Below, in pieces: positions 18,182 to 26,369 of a stretch of DNA of 26,369 nucleotides; the stretch's first letter is position 1, and each line of letters begins with the position of its first letter. Source of the stretch: DATKOF01 sp035524795. GTDB lineage: Bacteria > Pseudomonadota > Gammaproteobacteria > Burkholderiales > SG8-41. The notes beneath the pieces are model-generated. The model was not told the origin of the DNA and ran no database searches. It saw only the letters and a program-made list of their open reading frames with translations. The DNA is taken from assembly GCA_035524795.1 (NCBI GenBank), contig DATKOF010000033.1, positions 1 through 26,369 on the forward strand, written 5' to 3'. A program made the translations under genes and the position numbers.

Positions 18182-19512
18182 CCACCGCCGCGAGTGCGGA
18201 CGCTTTCCAGGCCGCCGCCCGCTTCGGGCTGGGGCCGCGCCCCGGCGAGTTCGACACCATCGGCGGGGATCCGCGTGGCTGGGTGCTGGGTCAGATTTAC
18301 AGTGCCTCCATACCGCCCGAAGTGCAGGCGCGCCGCGGCGGCAATGCGCTGATGGCGCGGGTGGTGACGGGCATCCGTGCCAGCAGTGCGAGCGAAGTGC
18401 AGAATGCTGCGCGCGCCATGCGCGACGTCTATATCGAGGAGACGAGCGCGCGACTGCAGGCGCAATTGAACAGTGCTCAGCCTTTCGTCGAGCGCATGGT
18501 GCTGTTCTGGAGCAATCATTTCACGGTGTCGGTGCAAAGGCCCATCATCGCCGGCATCGTCAATCAGTACGAGGTCGAGGCCATACGCGCCAATCTCAGC
18601 GGTCATTTTCACGACATGCTGCTCGCGGTGTGCCGGCATCCGGCCATGCTGTTCTACCTCGACAATGTGCAGTCCTTCGGGCCGGATTCGCGCGGCGGGC
18701 AGCGCCGCGGCAAGGGGCTCAACGAAAACCTGGCGCGCGAAATCCTGGAACTGCATACGCTGGGTGTGAACGGCGGCTATACCCAGGACGACGTGATTGC
18801 GCTGGCCAAGATCATCACCGGCTGGACGCTGGACCGCTCCAGCCTCGATACCCGAGTGGCATACCGCTTCCAGCCGTTGCTGCACGAACCCGGCAGCAAG
18901 CGGCTGCTGGGGCGGACCTTCGAGGAAAACGGCGAGCAGGAAGGCGTGGATGCGCTGACGATGCTGGCGCAGCATCCCGCCACCGCGCATCATATCGCCG
19001 TCAAGCTGGCGCGGCATTTCATCGCGGACGATCCGCCGCCGCGTGCGGTTTCGGTGCTGGAACGGCGCTTTCGCGACAGCGATGGTCATTTGCCCACGGT
19101 GATGGAGGCGCTGGTGCGCTTGGACGAGGTCTGGCAGCCGCCGCTCGCCAAGTTCAAGAACCCCTATGAGTTCGCGGTGTCGGCGCTGCGCCTGACTGGC
19201 GTCGAGCCCGATCCCCGGCAGGCGGTGCAGGGGCTGGAGGCGCTGAATTTCCGCGCCTTCAATGCGCCTTCCCCCGCGGGTTACGACGATACGGCCGCGG
19301 CCTGGGCCTCGCCGGACGGTGTCATGAAGCGCATCGAATGGGCACACCGCCTGGCGTTGCGCATGCCTTCGGGTACCGACCCCGTCGAACTGGCGGATGC
19401 CGGCATCGGGCCGGTGATGAGCGACATGACGCGCCAGACCGTCACCCGCGCCGCCAGCGGCGCCGACGGGATTGCGTTGCTGCTGGCCAGCCCTGAATTC
19501 CTGCGCCGCTGA
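18178..19512 (+). CDS. DUF1800 family protein
   Basis: This 444-residue member of DUF1800, a widespread uncharacterised family, has the hallmark segments RFGLGPRPGE near the start, PFVERMVLFWSNHFTVS, RGKGLNENLAREILELHT, LGVNGGYTQDDV with ALAKIITGWT, and GRTF...QEGVDALTML. A C-terminal SGADGIALLLASPEF closes the domain. It begins at GTG 18178 (4-nt overlap with the sensor gene) and has no signal peptide, although DUF1800 proteins are usually encoded with exported DUF1501 partners, as here. If it acts outside the cytoplasm it might ride through Tat with that partner; this is inference. The DUF1501 gene follows after 10 nt. Confidence 0.9.
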   Translation: MTTAASADAFQAAARFGLGPRPGEFDTIGGDPRGWVLGQIYSASIPPEVQARRGGNALMARVVTGIRASSASEVQNAARAMRDVYIEETSARLQAQLNSAQPFVERMVLFWSNHFTVSVQRPIIAGIVNQYEVEAIRANLSGHFHDMLLAVCRHPAMLFYLDNVQSFGPDSRGGQRRGKGLNENLAREILELHTLGVNGGYTQDDVIALAKIITGWTLDRSSLDTRVAYRFQPLLHEPGSKRLLGRTFEENGEQEGVDALTMLAQHPATAHHIAVKLARHFIADDPPPRAVSVLERRFRDSDGHLPTVMEALVRLDEVWQPPLAKFKNPYEFAVSALRLTGVEPDPRQAVQGLEALNFRAFNAPSPAGYDDTAAAWASPDGVMKRIEWAHRLALRMPSGTDPVELADAGIGPVMSDMTRQTVTRAASGADGIALLLASPEFLRR

Positions 19513-19522
19513 AGGAGAAGGC

Positions 19523-20692
19523 ATGACGCCGCCTGACATGACGCGTCGTCGGTTATTGCAAGGAGGTTGCTGCCTGGGGCTGGCCTCGCTGCTGCCATTT
19601 TCCTCCCGCATGGCGTTCGCCGTCGCGCCCACCGACAAGCGCCTGATGGTGATCATCATGCGCGGCGGCATGGATGGCCTGGGGGCGGTGGTGCCGTACG
19701 GCGACCCGGATTACGCCGACGCGCGCGGACCGATCGCGCTGCCGCAGAACGCCGATACGCTGGCCGACCTCGACGGTCATTTCGCTTTCAACCGCGCACT
19801 GGATCCGCTGCTGCCGCTGTACCGGAACCAACAGCTGCTGGTGCTGCACGCCGCGGCCACCCCGTACCGCGAGCGTTCGCATTTCGACGCCCAGGATCTG
19901 CTGGAGAGCGGTGGATTGCACCCGCACGCGCTGTCCACCGGCTGGCTGAACCGCGCGGTGGCGGCTCTGCAACGCCCGGAAGAGGCACTGGCGCTGGGGC
20001 CGACGGTGCCACTGGTATTGCGCGGCAGCGCGCCGGTCACTTCGTGGGCGCCCTCGGTGCTGCCGGGCGTGGACGAAGATTTCCTGGGACGCGTCGCCCA
20101 TATGTACGAGAAGGACGCGCTGTTGTCCCACGCACTCGAGCAGAGCCGCATGCTGGAAGGCATGGGGGCAGCGGACGACGGCGGGGGGCACCAGGCTTTT
20201 CCGGGCATGATGAAAAAAGCCGCCGAGCTGCTGTCGGCGCCCTCGGGGCCGCGCATCGCGTCCGTGGACGTCACGGGCTGGGACACGCACGCCAATCAGA
20301 ACGGCCGGCTGGCCGGCGCCCTCAAGACTTTTGCCCAAGGCATCACGGCGTTCCGCGACGGCGTGGGCCCGCTGTGGGACCAGACGGTGGTGATTGCGGC
20401 GACCGAATTCGGCCGTACCGTCAGGGGCAACGGCACGGGAGGTACTGATCACGGCACTGCCAGTGCGGCCTTCATGCTGGGCGGGCGGGTGGCGGGCGGG
20501 CGCGTAGCCGGTGACTGGCCGGGATTGAGCCGGCTTCGGGACGGCCGGGATTTGCTGCCCGCCAACGATTTGCGCAGCCTGTTCAAGGCGGCGCTGGACG
20601 AGCACCTCGGGCTACGCGAGGACGTGCTGGCGGCGACGGTGTTTCCGGATTCGGCCGGCGTGAAGTCCCTCAGAGGCGTGATCTCGGTCTGA
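19523..20692 (+). CDS. DUF1501 family protein, Tat-exported
   Basis: This 389-residue protein has a twin-arginine signal (TRRRLLQ at 7-13, hydrophobic core, cleavage likely after AFA at 33). DUF1501 is related to the sulfatase/alkaline phosphatase superfamily. Visible conserved parts are MVIIMRGGMDGL, VPYGDPDY, SHFDAQDLLESG, GWDTHANQ, TVVIAATEFGRTVRGNG and GGTDHGTASAAFMLGG, carrying the Asp/His residues expected at a metal site. Tat export fits a protein folded with cofactor before transport. I chose ATG 19523, preceded by AAGGAG, over the longer frame from 19472. It is the last gene of cluster A, convergent with the phosphopantetheinyl transferase. Function is unknown; a hydrolase or chaperone role for its DUF1800 partner is possible. 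Confidence 0.9.
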   Translation: MTPPDMTRRRLLQGGCCLGLASLLPFSSRMAFAVAPTDKRLMVIIMRGGMDGLGAVVPYGDPDYADARGPIALPQNADTLADLDGHFAFNRALDPLLPLYRNQQLLVLHAAATPYRERSHFDAQDLLESGGLHPHALSTGWLNRAVAALQRPEEALALGPTVPLVLRGSAPVTSWAPSVLPGVDEDFLGRVAHMYEKDALLSHALEQSRMLEGMGAADDGGGHQAFPGMMKKAAELLSAPSGPRIASVDVTGWDTHANQNGRLAGALKTFAQGITAFRDGVGPLWDQTVVIAATEFGRTVRGNGTGGTDHGTASAAFMLGGRVAGGRVAGDWPGLSRLRDGRDLLPANDLRSLFKAALDEHLGLREDVLAATVFPDSAGVKSLRGVISV

Positions 20693-20726
20693 GGAGCAGC
20701 GTTATCGTTTACGCGCGCGAAGGTGC

Positions 20727-21443
20727 TCAGGTCTCCGCACGCAGAGCGAGCGCAGCGACGTAATCGTTATCCGTCGGCAGACCGCGGATCAGCCAGCCCG
20801 CGCGTTCCAGCATTGTGTCCCGTGATCGGTCCGCCGCCGTATCCTCGGGCGGCAGGGTGTCCAACTTTGCGAAGCCGTAACCCAGACCTTCGCCGCTGGC
20901 TTTGGCCACCGCTTCCTTGCGTGTCCAGCATTCGAGGAAAAAACGCGCGCGCAGGTCTGCAGGCGTAGCGGCATAGCATGCTTGTTCCTTCGATGTCAGA
21001 AAGCGCGCGGCGAGTGCGGCGTGGTCGATTTCGCGATGCAGATATTCGATGTCCACGCCAACCGGCCGACTGTCGGAAATCACAATCAGCGCGCGCTCGT
21101 GCGAATGCGAAACATTGAAATGGAGCGTGGCGCCGATTACAAAGAGTTTGCCTTTTTCTGTCCGGCCGAAGCGGACAGCTTTGGGATCGACGGCGAGGCG
21201 TGCGCCAAGCAGCATTCGCAACGTGCCGCGAGCAATGGTGAAATGCCGCCGGTCGCATTCGAAGTGAAAACGGCCGGCACGTTCGAGTTCGTCCCCGGAT
21301 AGCAGCGTCATGCAACGGCCGATGGCACCGGTGTCGGGATCGAGAGGCACGATCCAGACTTCGGTTCCGCCGACCGGCATCGCAATGCGGCGGAACCCGC
21401 ATGGCGGTGCTGTTTGCTTGTTATCATGCGAAACCTCTAACAT
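20727..21443 (-). CDS. 4'-phosphopantetheinyl transferase, Sfp type
   Basis: This enzyme transfers phosphopantetheine from CoA to a conserved Ser of carrier proteins. The 238-residue product has the Sfp-type motifs FNVSHSHE, VGVDIE (Mg2+ ligands) and the FLECWTRKEAVAKASGEGL block. The length points to the broad-specificity Sfp class, not AcpS. The start is either ATG 21443 (CAGGGCAGG upstream, used here) or ATG 21380, which gives MPVGGTEVW. The longer form runs into the leader of the divergent acyltransferase gene. The obvious substrate nearby is the carrier domain fused to the acyl-AMP ligase at 22325-24283, about 1 kb away. Confidence 0.92.
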   Translation of the reverse strand: MLEVSHDNKQTAPPCGFRRIAMPVGGTEVWIVPLDPDTGAIGRCMTLLSGDELERAGRFHFECDRRHFTIARGTLRMLLGARLAVDPKAVRFGRTEKGKLFVIGATLHFNVSHSHERALIVISDSRPVGVDIEYLHREIDHAALAARFLTSKEQACYAATPADLRARFFLECWTRKEAVAKASGEGLGYGFAKLDTLPPEDTAADRSRDTMLERAGWLIRGLPTDNDYVAALALRAET

Positions 21444-21472
21444 CGCGCCTGCCCTGGTTCAAAGAAGAAATC

Positions 21473-22324
21473 GTGGTTTTGCTGAAATTCCTGTCGCGAT
21501 GGCCGCTGGCGGCGCTGTATCTGCTGACCGACGGCCTGTATTTGTTTATTTACCATATCTGGGGCTTCCGCAGGGAGCTGTCGCGCTCGAACCTGCGCAA
21601 CTCCTTTCCCGACAAGTCCGCCGGCGAGATCGAGCGTATTGCGCGCGCATCTTACCGCAACGCCTGTAGCCTGATGGCCGAGGTGGTGAAAGGTGCGGTG
21701 ATGCCGCCGGAAGAGTTGCGCCGCCGGGTCAGGATCGTCAACGCCAGCCTGTTGCGGCCTTATCTCAACGCCGGCCGGCCCGTGGTATTGCTGGCGTCGC
21801 ACCATTGCAACTGGGAGTGGCTGCTGCTCGCGGCTTGCCTCGATCTGAAAATACCGGTGGATGCGGTCTACAAGCCGCTGCGGGTGGCAGTGCTCGACCG
21901 CTTCATGCAGCAGACGCGCACGCGCTTCGGCGGCAATCCGATTCCGGTCGGAAATTTCATGATCGAGGTGATGAAGCGGCGCGACACGGCGCGCGCATTC
22001 GCGCTGGTCGCCGATCAGACACCGCCGCACGACGAAGAAAAGTACTGGGCGCGTTTCCTGAACCAGGACACCGCATTTTTCGTCGGTGCCGACCGCATCG
22101 CGCGCATCGCGCGTACGCCGGTGTTTTTCGCCGGCATGCACCGCCTGCGTCGCGGTTATTACGAAGCGAATCTGCAACTGCTTGCCGAACCTCCGTACCA
22201 GGGCGAAGGCTATCCCGTGATCGAACGCTATGTGGAGGTGGCGGAGGACCACATCCGGCGCTATCCGGCGGACTGGCTGTGGATGTACCGCAAGTGGAAA
22301 TACAAGAAACCGCTATACGCCTGA
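21473..22324 (+). CDS. LpxL/HtrB-like lysophospholipid acyltransferase
   Basis: This ~283-residue acyltransferase belongs to the LpxL/HtrB family, inner-membrane enzymes that move an acyl chain from acyl-ACP to a lipid acceptor. An N-terminal hydrophobic anchor (about 5-25) is followed by the catalytic HX4E motif in SHHCNWEW, then LVADQTPP and the PVFFAGMHR region. The C-terminal YPADWLWMYRKWKYKKP matches the family's end motif. The GTG at 21473, with AAGAAG upstream, fits family N-termini better than the 24 extra codons from ATG 21401. Its stop abuts, tail to tail and without a gap, the stop of the acyl-AMP ligase. The acceptor could be lipid A, but its place among fatty-acid-loading genes suggests a dedicated lipid. 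Confidence 0.88.
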   Translation: MVLLKFLSRWPLAALYLLTDGLYLFIYHIWGFRRELSRSNLRNSFPDKSAGEIERIARASYRNACSLMAEVVKGAVMPPEELRRRVRIVNASLLRPYLNAGRPVVLLASHHCNWEWLLLAACLDLKIPVDAVYKPLRVAVLDRFMQQTRTRFGGNPIPVGNFMIEVMKRRDTARAFALVADQTPPHDEEKYWARFLNQDTAFFVGADRIARIARTPVFFAGMHRLRRGYYEANLQLLAEPPYQGEGYPVIERYVEVAEDHIRRYPADWLWMYRKWKYKKPLYA

Positions 22325-24283
22325 TTACGTTCTGCCCGCCGACTGTTTTCTCAGATAACCGGCCAGATCGGAAATCGTCGGGTAGTCGAAGAAGTCGGTA
22401 ACCTGGAGTTTGCCGGGGTAGACGGTTTCGATACGCTGGTGAATCTGCGCCAGCGTCAATGAGCTGGTGCCGAGCTCGAAGATGTTGTCGTGCAGGCCAA
22501 CTGGTTTTCCCGTGATCAGGGCGTCGCAGATTTCTTTGAGCGCGCGTGCGACTTCGTCCTGTTGCTCCGATTCCGCCGTCACATCCTGTGCCATCAGCGC
22601 GTTCAGCTGTGCGATGGACTGGTTGAATTCGCCGGCCTGATACTGCTGTGCCAGCAGATAGCGCTGGATTTTTCCGCTGGTCGTCTTGGGGATTCTGCCG
22701 ACTGGAATCACGTGATCGACGACGATGCCGACCTGCTCATTCACGCATTTTCTGACCGCTTTGACGACCGGAATGAAGCTGGCCGGATCGCCGCGATGCA
22801 GAACGAACACCAGCACTCGATCGGTTTCGGCGTCCGGCGGGCGCACTCCGCACGCGGCGGCCTTGCCGAGTTCGACGCCGGCATGCCGCTCGAGCACGGC
22901 TTCGATGTCCTGCGGATAATAGTTCTGGCCGTTGACGAACAGGATTTCCTTGCGACGGCCGCTGATGACGAGACCGGCATCGGCGATGAAACCGAGGTCG
23001 CCGGTGTCGAGCCAGCCGTCGTCGGAGAGGGCGGCGCGCGTGGCTTCCGGATTCCTGTAATAGCCGTGCGTGACGTTGTCGCCGCGGATCAGGATGCGGC
23101 CGATCACGCCGGGCGTGACTTCCTGTCCATCGTCGTCGGCGATGCGCACTGCGCAGCCCTCGACCGGCCGGCCGACGCAGGCGAAGGCGACGTCGTCACT
23201 GCTTTCCGCAATCTCAACACGGGCACCGGTGTTCAGCGTCTCCCGCCGCACCATGACCGTATGGTAAGGAATCTCCGGTTCGGGGAAGGCCACGGCGAGG
23301 CTGGCCTCGGCCAAGCCGTAGACCGGGAACATCACCGTGCGTTTGAGGCCGCTGGGAGCAAGCGCCGTCAGGAATTCTTCACACAGCGCGGTCGAGATTG
23401 GCTCGGCACCATTGAACAGCAGCCGTACTGCCGACAGATCGAGTTGGGCCGCTTTTTCCGGCGTAAACGTCCGCAGGAAGTGTTTATAACCGAAATTGGG
23501 CGAGCACAGCAGCGTCGCGCGCATCTCGCCCGCCTTGGCCAGCCATAGCTGCGGACGGCGCACGAACAGCGCGGTCGGCATCAGGCCGTGGCTGGCATCC
23601 GCGACGAGCAGCGTCAGATGAAAACCGATTAGCCCCATATCGTGCGTCAGCGGCATCCAGCTCAGCCCGACATCGTTATCCGTCAGATTGATGCCGCGCG
23701 CGATGGCGCGGATATTGGTGAGCAGATTGCGATGGCTCAGCACTACGCCTTTCGGCTCGCTGGTGGAGCCCGATGAATACTGGATGAAGGCGATGTCGTC
23801 CGGCGCCGGCGTGTACGGCGATCCCGGGCGGCTGATGTCGTCGATCCGGTCGAGCAGAACCGTGTGCGGCTTCAATGACTCGATATCGGCGGTCAGGCCA
23901 GCAGCCGATGCAAAGTCCGCGTAGCGCGAAAAAACACGGCTGTCAGTGCAGAGCAGGGGATTGGCAAGCTGTTGCAGAATGCGGAAAAACTTATTTCGGT
24001 GTTCGTCGTTGGCTCCCGGCGCGACCGGGACGACCGCGATGCCGCCAAGCACGCCGGCCCAGAATGCATCGATGAACTGCTGATTGCTGTCGACCAGCAA
24101 CAGCATTTCGCTGCCCGGCTTGGCGCCGCATGCCTGAAAATGCCGCAGCAGGCCGAGGGCCCGGTCACGCAGATCCCTGAACGGCAGACGGCGGTCATCA
24201 TTCCCACCTTCGATGAAATCGATGCCGCGCACGCTGTCGCGGCGCGCTGCCAGCGCGTCATTCAAGGTGTCGAATCCGGTCAT
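22325..24283 (-). CDS. Fatty acyl-AMP ligase fused to acyl carrier domain
   Basis: This 652-residue two-domain enzyme starts with an ANL-superfamily adenylation domain (about 1-560). Core motifs are YSSGSTSEPKGVVLSH, SWMPLTHDMGLIGF, YGLAE, DTGDLG, GRRKEILFVNGQNYYPQDIE and the C-terminal PKTTSGKIQR lysine loop. The pattern is that of fatty-acyl-AMP ligases (FAAL), which make acyl-AMP and load it onto a carrier instead of CoA. The carrier domain follows (about 575-652), with the phosphopantetheine Ser in LGTSSL (Ser608). I chose ATG 24283 because it overlaps the P450 stop as ATGA; an ATG at 24340 is also in frame. Coupled to the P450, it probably loads the substrate that is oxidised or transferred. 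The Sfp-type transferase nearby would activate it. Confidence 0.92.
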   Translation of the reverse strand: MTGFDTLNDALAARRDSVRGIDFIEGGNDDRRLPFRDLRDRALGLLRHFQACGAKPGSEMLLLVDSNQQFIDAFWAGVLGGIAVVPVAPGANDEHRNKFFRILQQLANPLLCTDSRVFSRYADFASAAGLTADIESLKPHTVLLDRIDDISRPGSPYTPAPDDIAFIQYSSGSTSEPKGVVLSHRNLLTNIRAIARGINLTDNDVGLSWMPLTHDMGLIGFHLTLLVADASHGLMPTALFVRRPQLWLAKAGEMRATLLCSPNFGYKHFLRTFTPEKAAQLDLSAVRLLFNGAEPISTALCEEFLTALAPSGLKRTVMFPVYGLAEASLAVAFPEPEIPYHTVMVRRETLNTGARVEIAESSDDVAFACVGRPVEGCAVRIADDDGQEVTPGVIGRILIRGDNVTHGYYRNPEATRAALSDDGWLDTGDLGFIADAGLVISGRRKEILFVNGQNYYPQDIEAVLERHAGVELGKAAACGVRPPDAETDRVLVFVLHRGDPASFIPVVKAVRKCVNEQVGIVVDHVIPVGRIPKTTSGKIQRYLLAQQYQAGEFNQSIAQLNALMAQDVTAESEQQDEVARALKEICDALITGKPVGLHDNIFELGTSSLTLAQIHQRIETVYPGKLQVTDFFDYPTISDLAGYLRKQSAGRT

Positions 24284-25593
24284 CGGCGGAGTTCCGGTCG
24301 CATCATCACCGGATATTTGCTGCGCAGGTTGATCTGACATTCGAGTTCAACCCGCTGCTGAGGCAGGGGATGCAGCCGGATATCGCGCGCCAGCAGCGCG
24401 ATATGCCATGTCATTTCGGCCATTGCGAAATGTTCGCCGATACAGGCGCGTGGTCCCAGAGCAAACGGCAGATAGCAGAACCGGTCGCGCTCTGCAACCT
24501 GCGCGGCCGAGAAACGTTCGGGATCGAAACGCTCGGGGTCGAGCCAGAACTGAGGATGGCGATGCACAAGATAGGGTGAAATGAAAACGTCGGCATTCGC
24601 GGGGATGGAGTAGCCGGCGATGGTATCAGGGCCGACGGATTTTCGCGTCAACAGCCAGCCGGGCGGATACAGCCGCATCGATTCCTCGATGACTTGGCGG
24701 GTGTAGGGCAATTGGGCAGCGATAGCGTCAAGCGTTGCGGGTAACTGCGGAAGGCGATCGACTTCCTCGTGTAGATGCTTCTCTGCCGCGGGATGGTTGG
24801 ACAGCAGGTACCACGCCCAGTTGAGAGCGCTCGCGGTGGTTTCGTGGCCGGCGACGATCAGGGTCATGGTTTCGTCGAGCAGCAGCCGCTCCGGCATCGG
24901 CTCCCCGGACTTGCGGTCGCGCGCTTCGATCAGCATGTCGAGCAGAGTCTCCTTTTCCCCGGCATGCGCACGCCGCCGGGCTATGCATTCGGCGACCAGT
25001 CCGGACAATGCCCGGAACTTGTAGGCAAAGGCGAGGTTGCGCTGGGTATCGTCGATCAGCAGCGCGAACGGGTTCGAGCCGTGCCTGGCCATGATCCACT
25101 CCAGGTCGTCGCCGAATATCGAGCGCAATATGACTTCCAGGGCCACCTCGCTCATATCGTGGGTGACGTTGATCGCCGTTCCGGCGCGCGCCGCCCGCAG
25201 CCATTTTTCGCGGAGTCCGTGGTTGGCGGCGCGGATGTGCTTGAACATGCGCGCAATGACATCGCGGTGAAACGCCGGCTGCAGCAATTTGCGCTGGCGG
25301 CGCCACAAATCGCCTTCGCTGACCATGATGCCGTTGCCGAGCAGGATGCCGACGCGTTCTATGCCGAGGCCCTTGGTATAGTTCGAGTGGTTGTCGACCA
25401 GCACGTGACGCACGTGTTCGGGATGGCTGAAGACATGGATGGCCGTTCCGGTCAGCGACGATGGAATCCGGAACGCGTCGCCCAGGTCCGTGAAATAACG
25501 CAACAGCTTGGCCAGCATGTCCTCGGAAAAGCTGATGTCAAGCGCTTCCCCGGCCACGGGAGGCGGGTTGCTGCCGGCTACAAGGGGGAGCAT
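24280..25593 (-). CDS. Cytochrome P450
   Basis: This 437-residue soluble P450 monooxygenase has an I-helix oxygen-binding motif (AGHETT), the K-helix ExxR (ESMR), the PERF segment, and the heme-binding loop FALGPRACIGEHFA with Cys384 as heme thiolate. Its overall pattern (WRRQRKLLQPAFH, LYPPGWLLTRK) resembles the CYP4/CYP102/CYP110-like groups, several of which hydroxylate fatty acyl chains. No reductase or ferredoxin gene is nearby, so electrons must come from elsewhere. The stop overlaps the acyl-AMP ligase start by ATGA, implying translational coupling. The fatty-acid substrate, possibly carrier-bound, is inferred from this context. No good Shine-Dalgarno precedes the ATG at 25593. Confidence 0.93.
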   Translation of the reverse strand: MLPLVAGSNPPPVAGEALDISFSEDMLAKLLRYFTDLGDAFRIPSSLTGTAIHVFSHPEHVRHVLVDNHSNYTKGLGIERVGILLGNGIMVSEGDLWRRQRKLLQPAFHRDVIARMFKHIRAANHGLREKWLRAARAGTAINVTHDMSEVALEVILRSIFGDDLEWIMARHGSNPFALLIDDTQRNLAFAYKFRALSGLVAECIARRRAHAGEKETLLDMLIEARDRKSGEPMPERLLLDETMTLIVAGHETTASALNWAWYLLSNHPAAEKHLHEEVDRLPQLPATLDAIAAQLPYTRQVIEESMRLYPPGWLLTRKSVGPDTIAGYSIPANADVFISPYLVHRHPQFWLDPERFDPERFSAAQVAERDRFCYLPFALGPRACIGEHFAMAEMTWHIALLARDIRLHPLPQQRVELECQINLRSKYPVMMRPELRR

Positions 25594-25693
25594 AGGGTGG
25601 TCCGGATGCTGCGTAAATCGGAGGAGAGGGGGCTCATCAACTCTGGCGACTGTTCTTCCTTTGATTCGGGAAAATAATATGTTGTTAAGGGTG

Positions 25694-25723
25694 TTGCAAG
25701 CCTTGTCATCAATAATTTATAAT
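25694..25723 (+). promoter_or_regulatory. rRNA operon promoter
   Basis: TTGCAA (25694-25699) and TATAAT (25718-25723) are separated by 18 bp, about 200 nt before mature 16S. The AT-rich tract just upstream (25671-25688) could be an UP element. On the minus strand the same palindromic TTGCAA is 17 bp from TATTTT, a possible -35/-10 pair for the P450 gene. Confidence 0.75.
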
Positions 25724-25768
25724 TCCGCTTCTTTGCCGGTCCCTCCGGATTTTCTGGGTGGATGGGCT

Positions 25769-25782
25769 TGTTCTTTAAAAAT
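25769..25782 (+). promoter_or_regulatory. rrn leader boxA antitermination site
   Basis: TGTTCTTTAAAAAT closely matches boxA (TGCTCTTTAACAAT), which binds NusB/NusE to protect rRNA transcription from Rho. A perfect 7-bp stem, GCGCTTG/CAAGCGC (25802-25823), follows in the leader. Confidence 0.8.
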
Positions 25783-25920
25783 TTACAGCCGACAAGTGTG
25801 GGCGCTTGGTTGGGGGCAAGCGCGTTTGATCCGTTCACGGACAAAGGCGCAAACTTTCAATACAGAAGTGCTCGCACGATGGTTTTATACGTCAAGCGAG
25901 AGTAATACTTTGCAGAGATT

Positions 25921-26369
<449 letters not shown>

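Noticed and set aside
18151..19671. A 506-codon open frame antisense to the DUF1800 gene
   Set aside because: Codon-bias shadow without recognisable motifs, opposite a gene with a full family signature.

Overview
The window looks like the chromosome of a betaproteobacterium, probably Burkholderiales or a close relative. The evidence is the partial 16S rRNA at the right end, the GC-rich codon use, the linkage PHP phosphoesterase - M50 protease - trpS - scpA - scpB, and the long form of TrpRS. The genus cannot be fixed by eye.

Layout. Positions 1-138 are one end of an IS3-family element that has cut into a small membrane-protein gene (117-284). From 376 to 2575, on the minus strand, lies nadC - potassium channel - YihY/BrkB. 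Divergent from nadC is clpB, with a near-perfect sigma-32 promoter. Next come a PAS-GGDEF-EAL c-di-GMP enzyme with a well-placed small upstream ORF, rhlE (minus), an HNH nuclease, and an unknown internally duplicated membrane protein (minus). A housekeeping run follows on the plus strand: PHP/RNase AM-like protein, site-2-protease-like protein, trpS, scpA, scpB, then the initiator tRNA-fMet with its own promoter and terminator, and a glutathione S-transferase.

The accessory part has two clusters. Cluster A (15829-20692, plus strand) has seven genes: a secreted protein made of two 78-residue repeats, an exported EF-hand protein, an ECF sigma factor, a one-helix anti-sigma-like protein, a CnrX/CpxP-like membrane-anchored periplasmic protein, a DUF1800 protein and a Tat-exported DUF1501 protein. 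Stop/start overlaps tie the sigma, anti-sigma, sensor and DUF1800 genes together. It resembles the CnrH-CnrY-CnrX metal-signalling trio wired to a DUF1800/DUF1501 pair instead of an efflux pump, but the sensor lacks the His-rich metal site.

Cluster B (20727-25593) holds a Sfp-type phosphopantetheinyl transferase, an LpxL-like acyltransferase, a fatty-acyl-AMP ligase fused to a carrier domain, and a cytochrome P450. The last two overlap by ATGA. Together they form a plausible, compact route for activating, oxidising and transferring a fatty acyl chain. The product is unknown.

The window ends in an rRNA operon: promoter, boxA-containing leader, and the first ~450 nt of 16S. Clusters A and B are the best candidates for undescribed biology.
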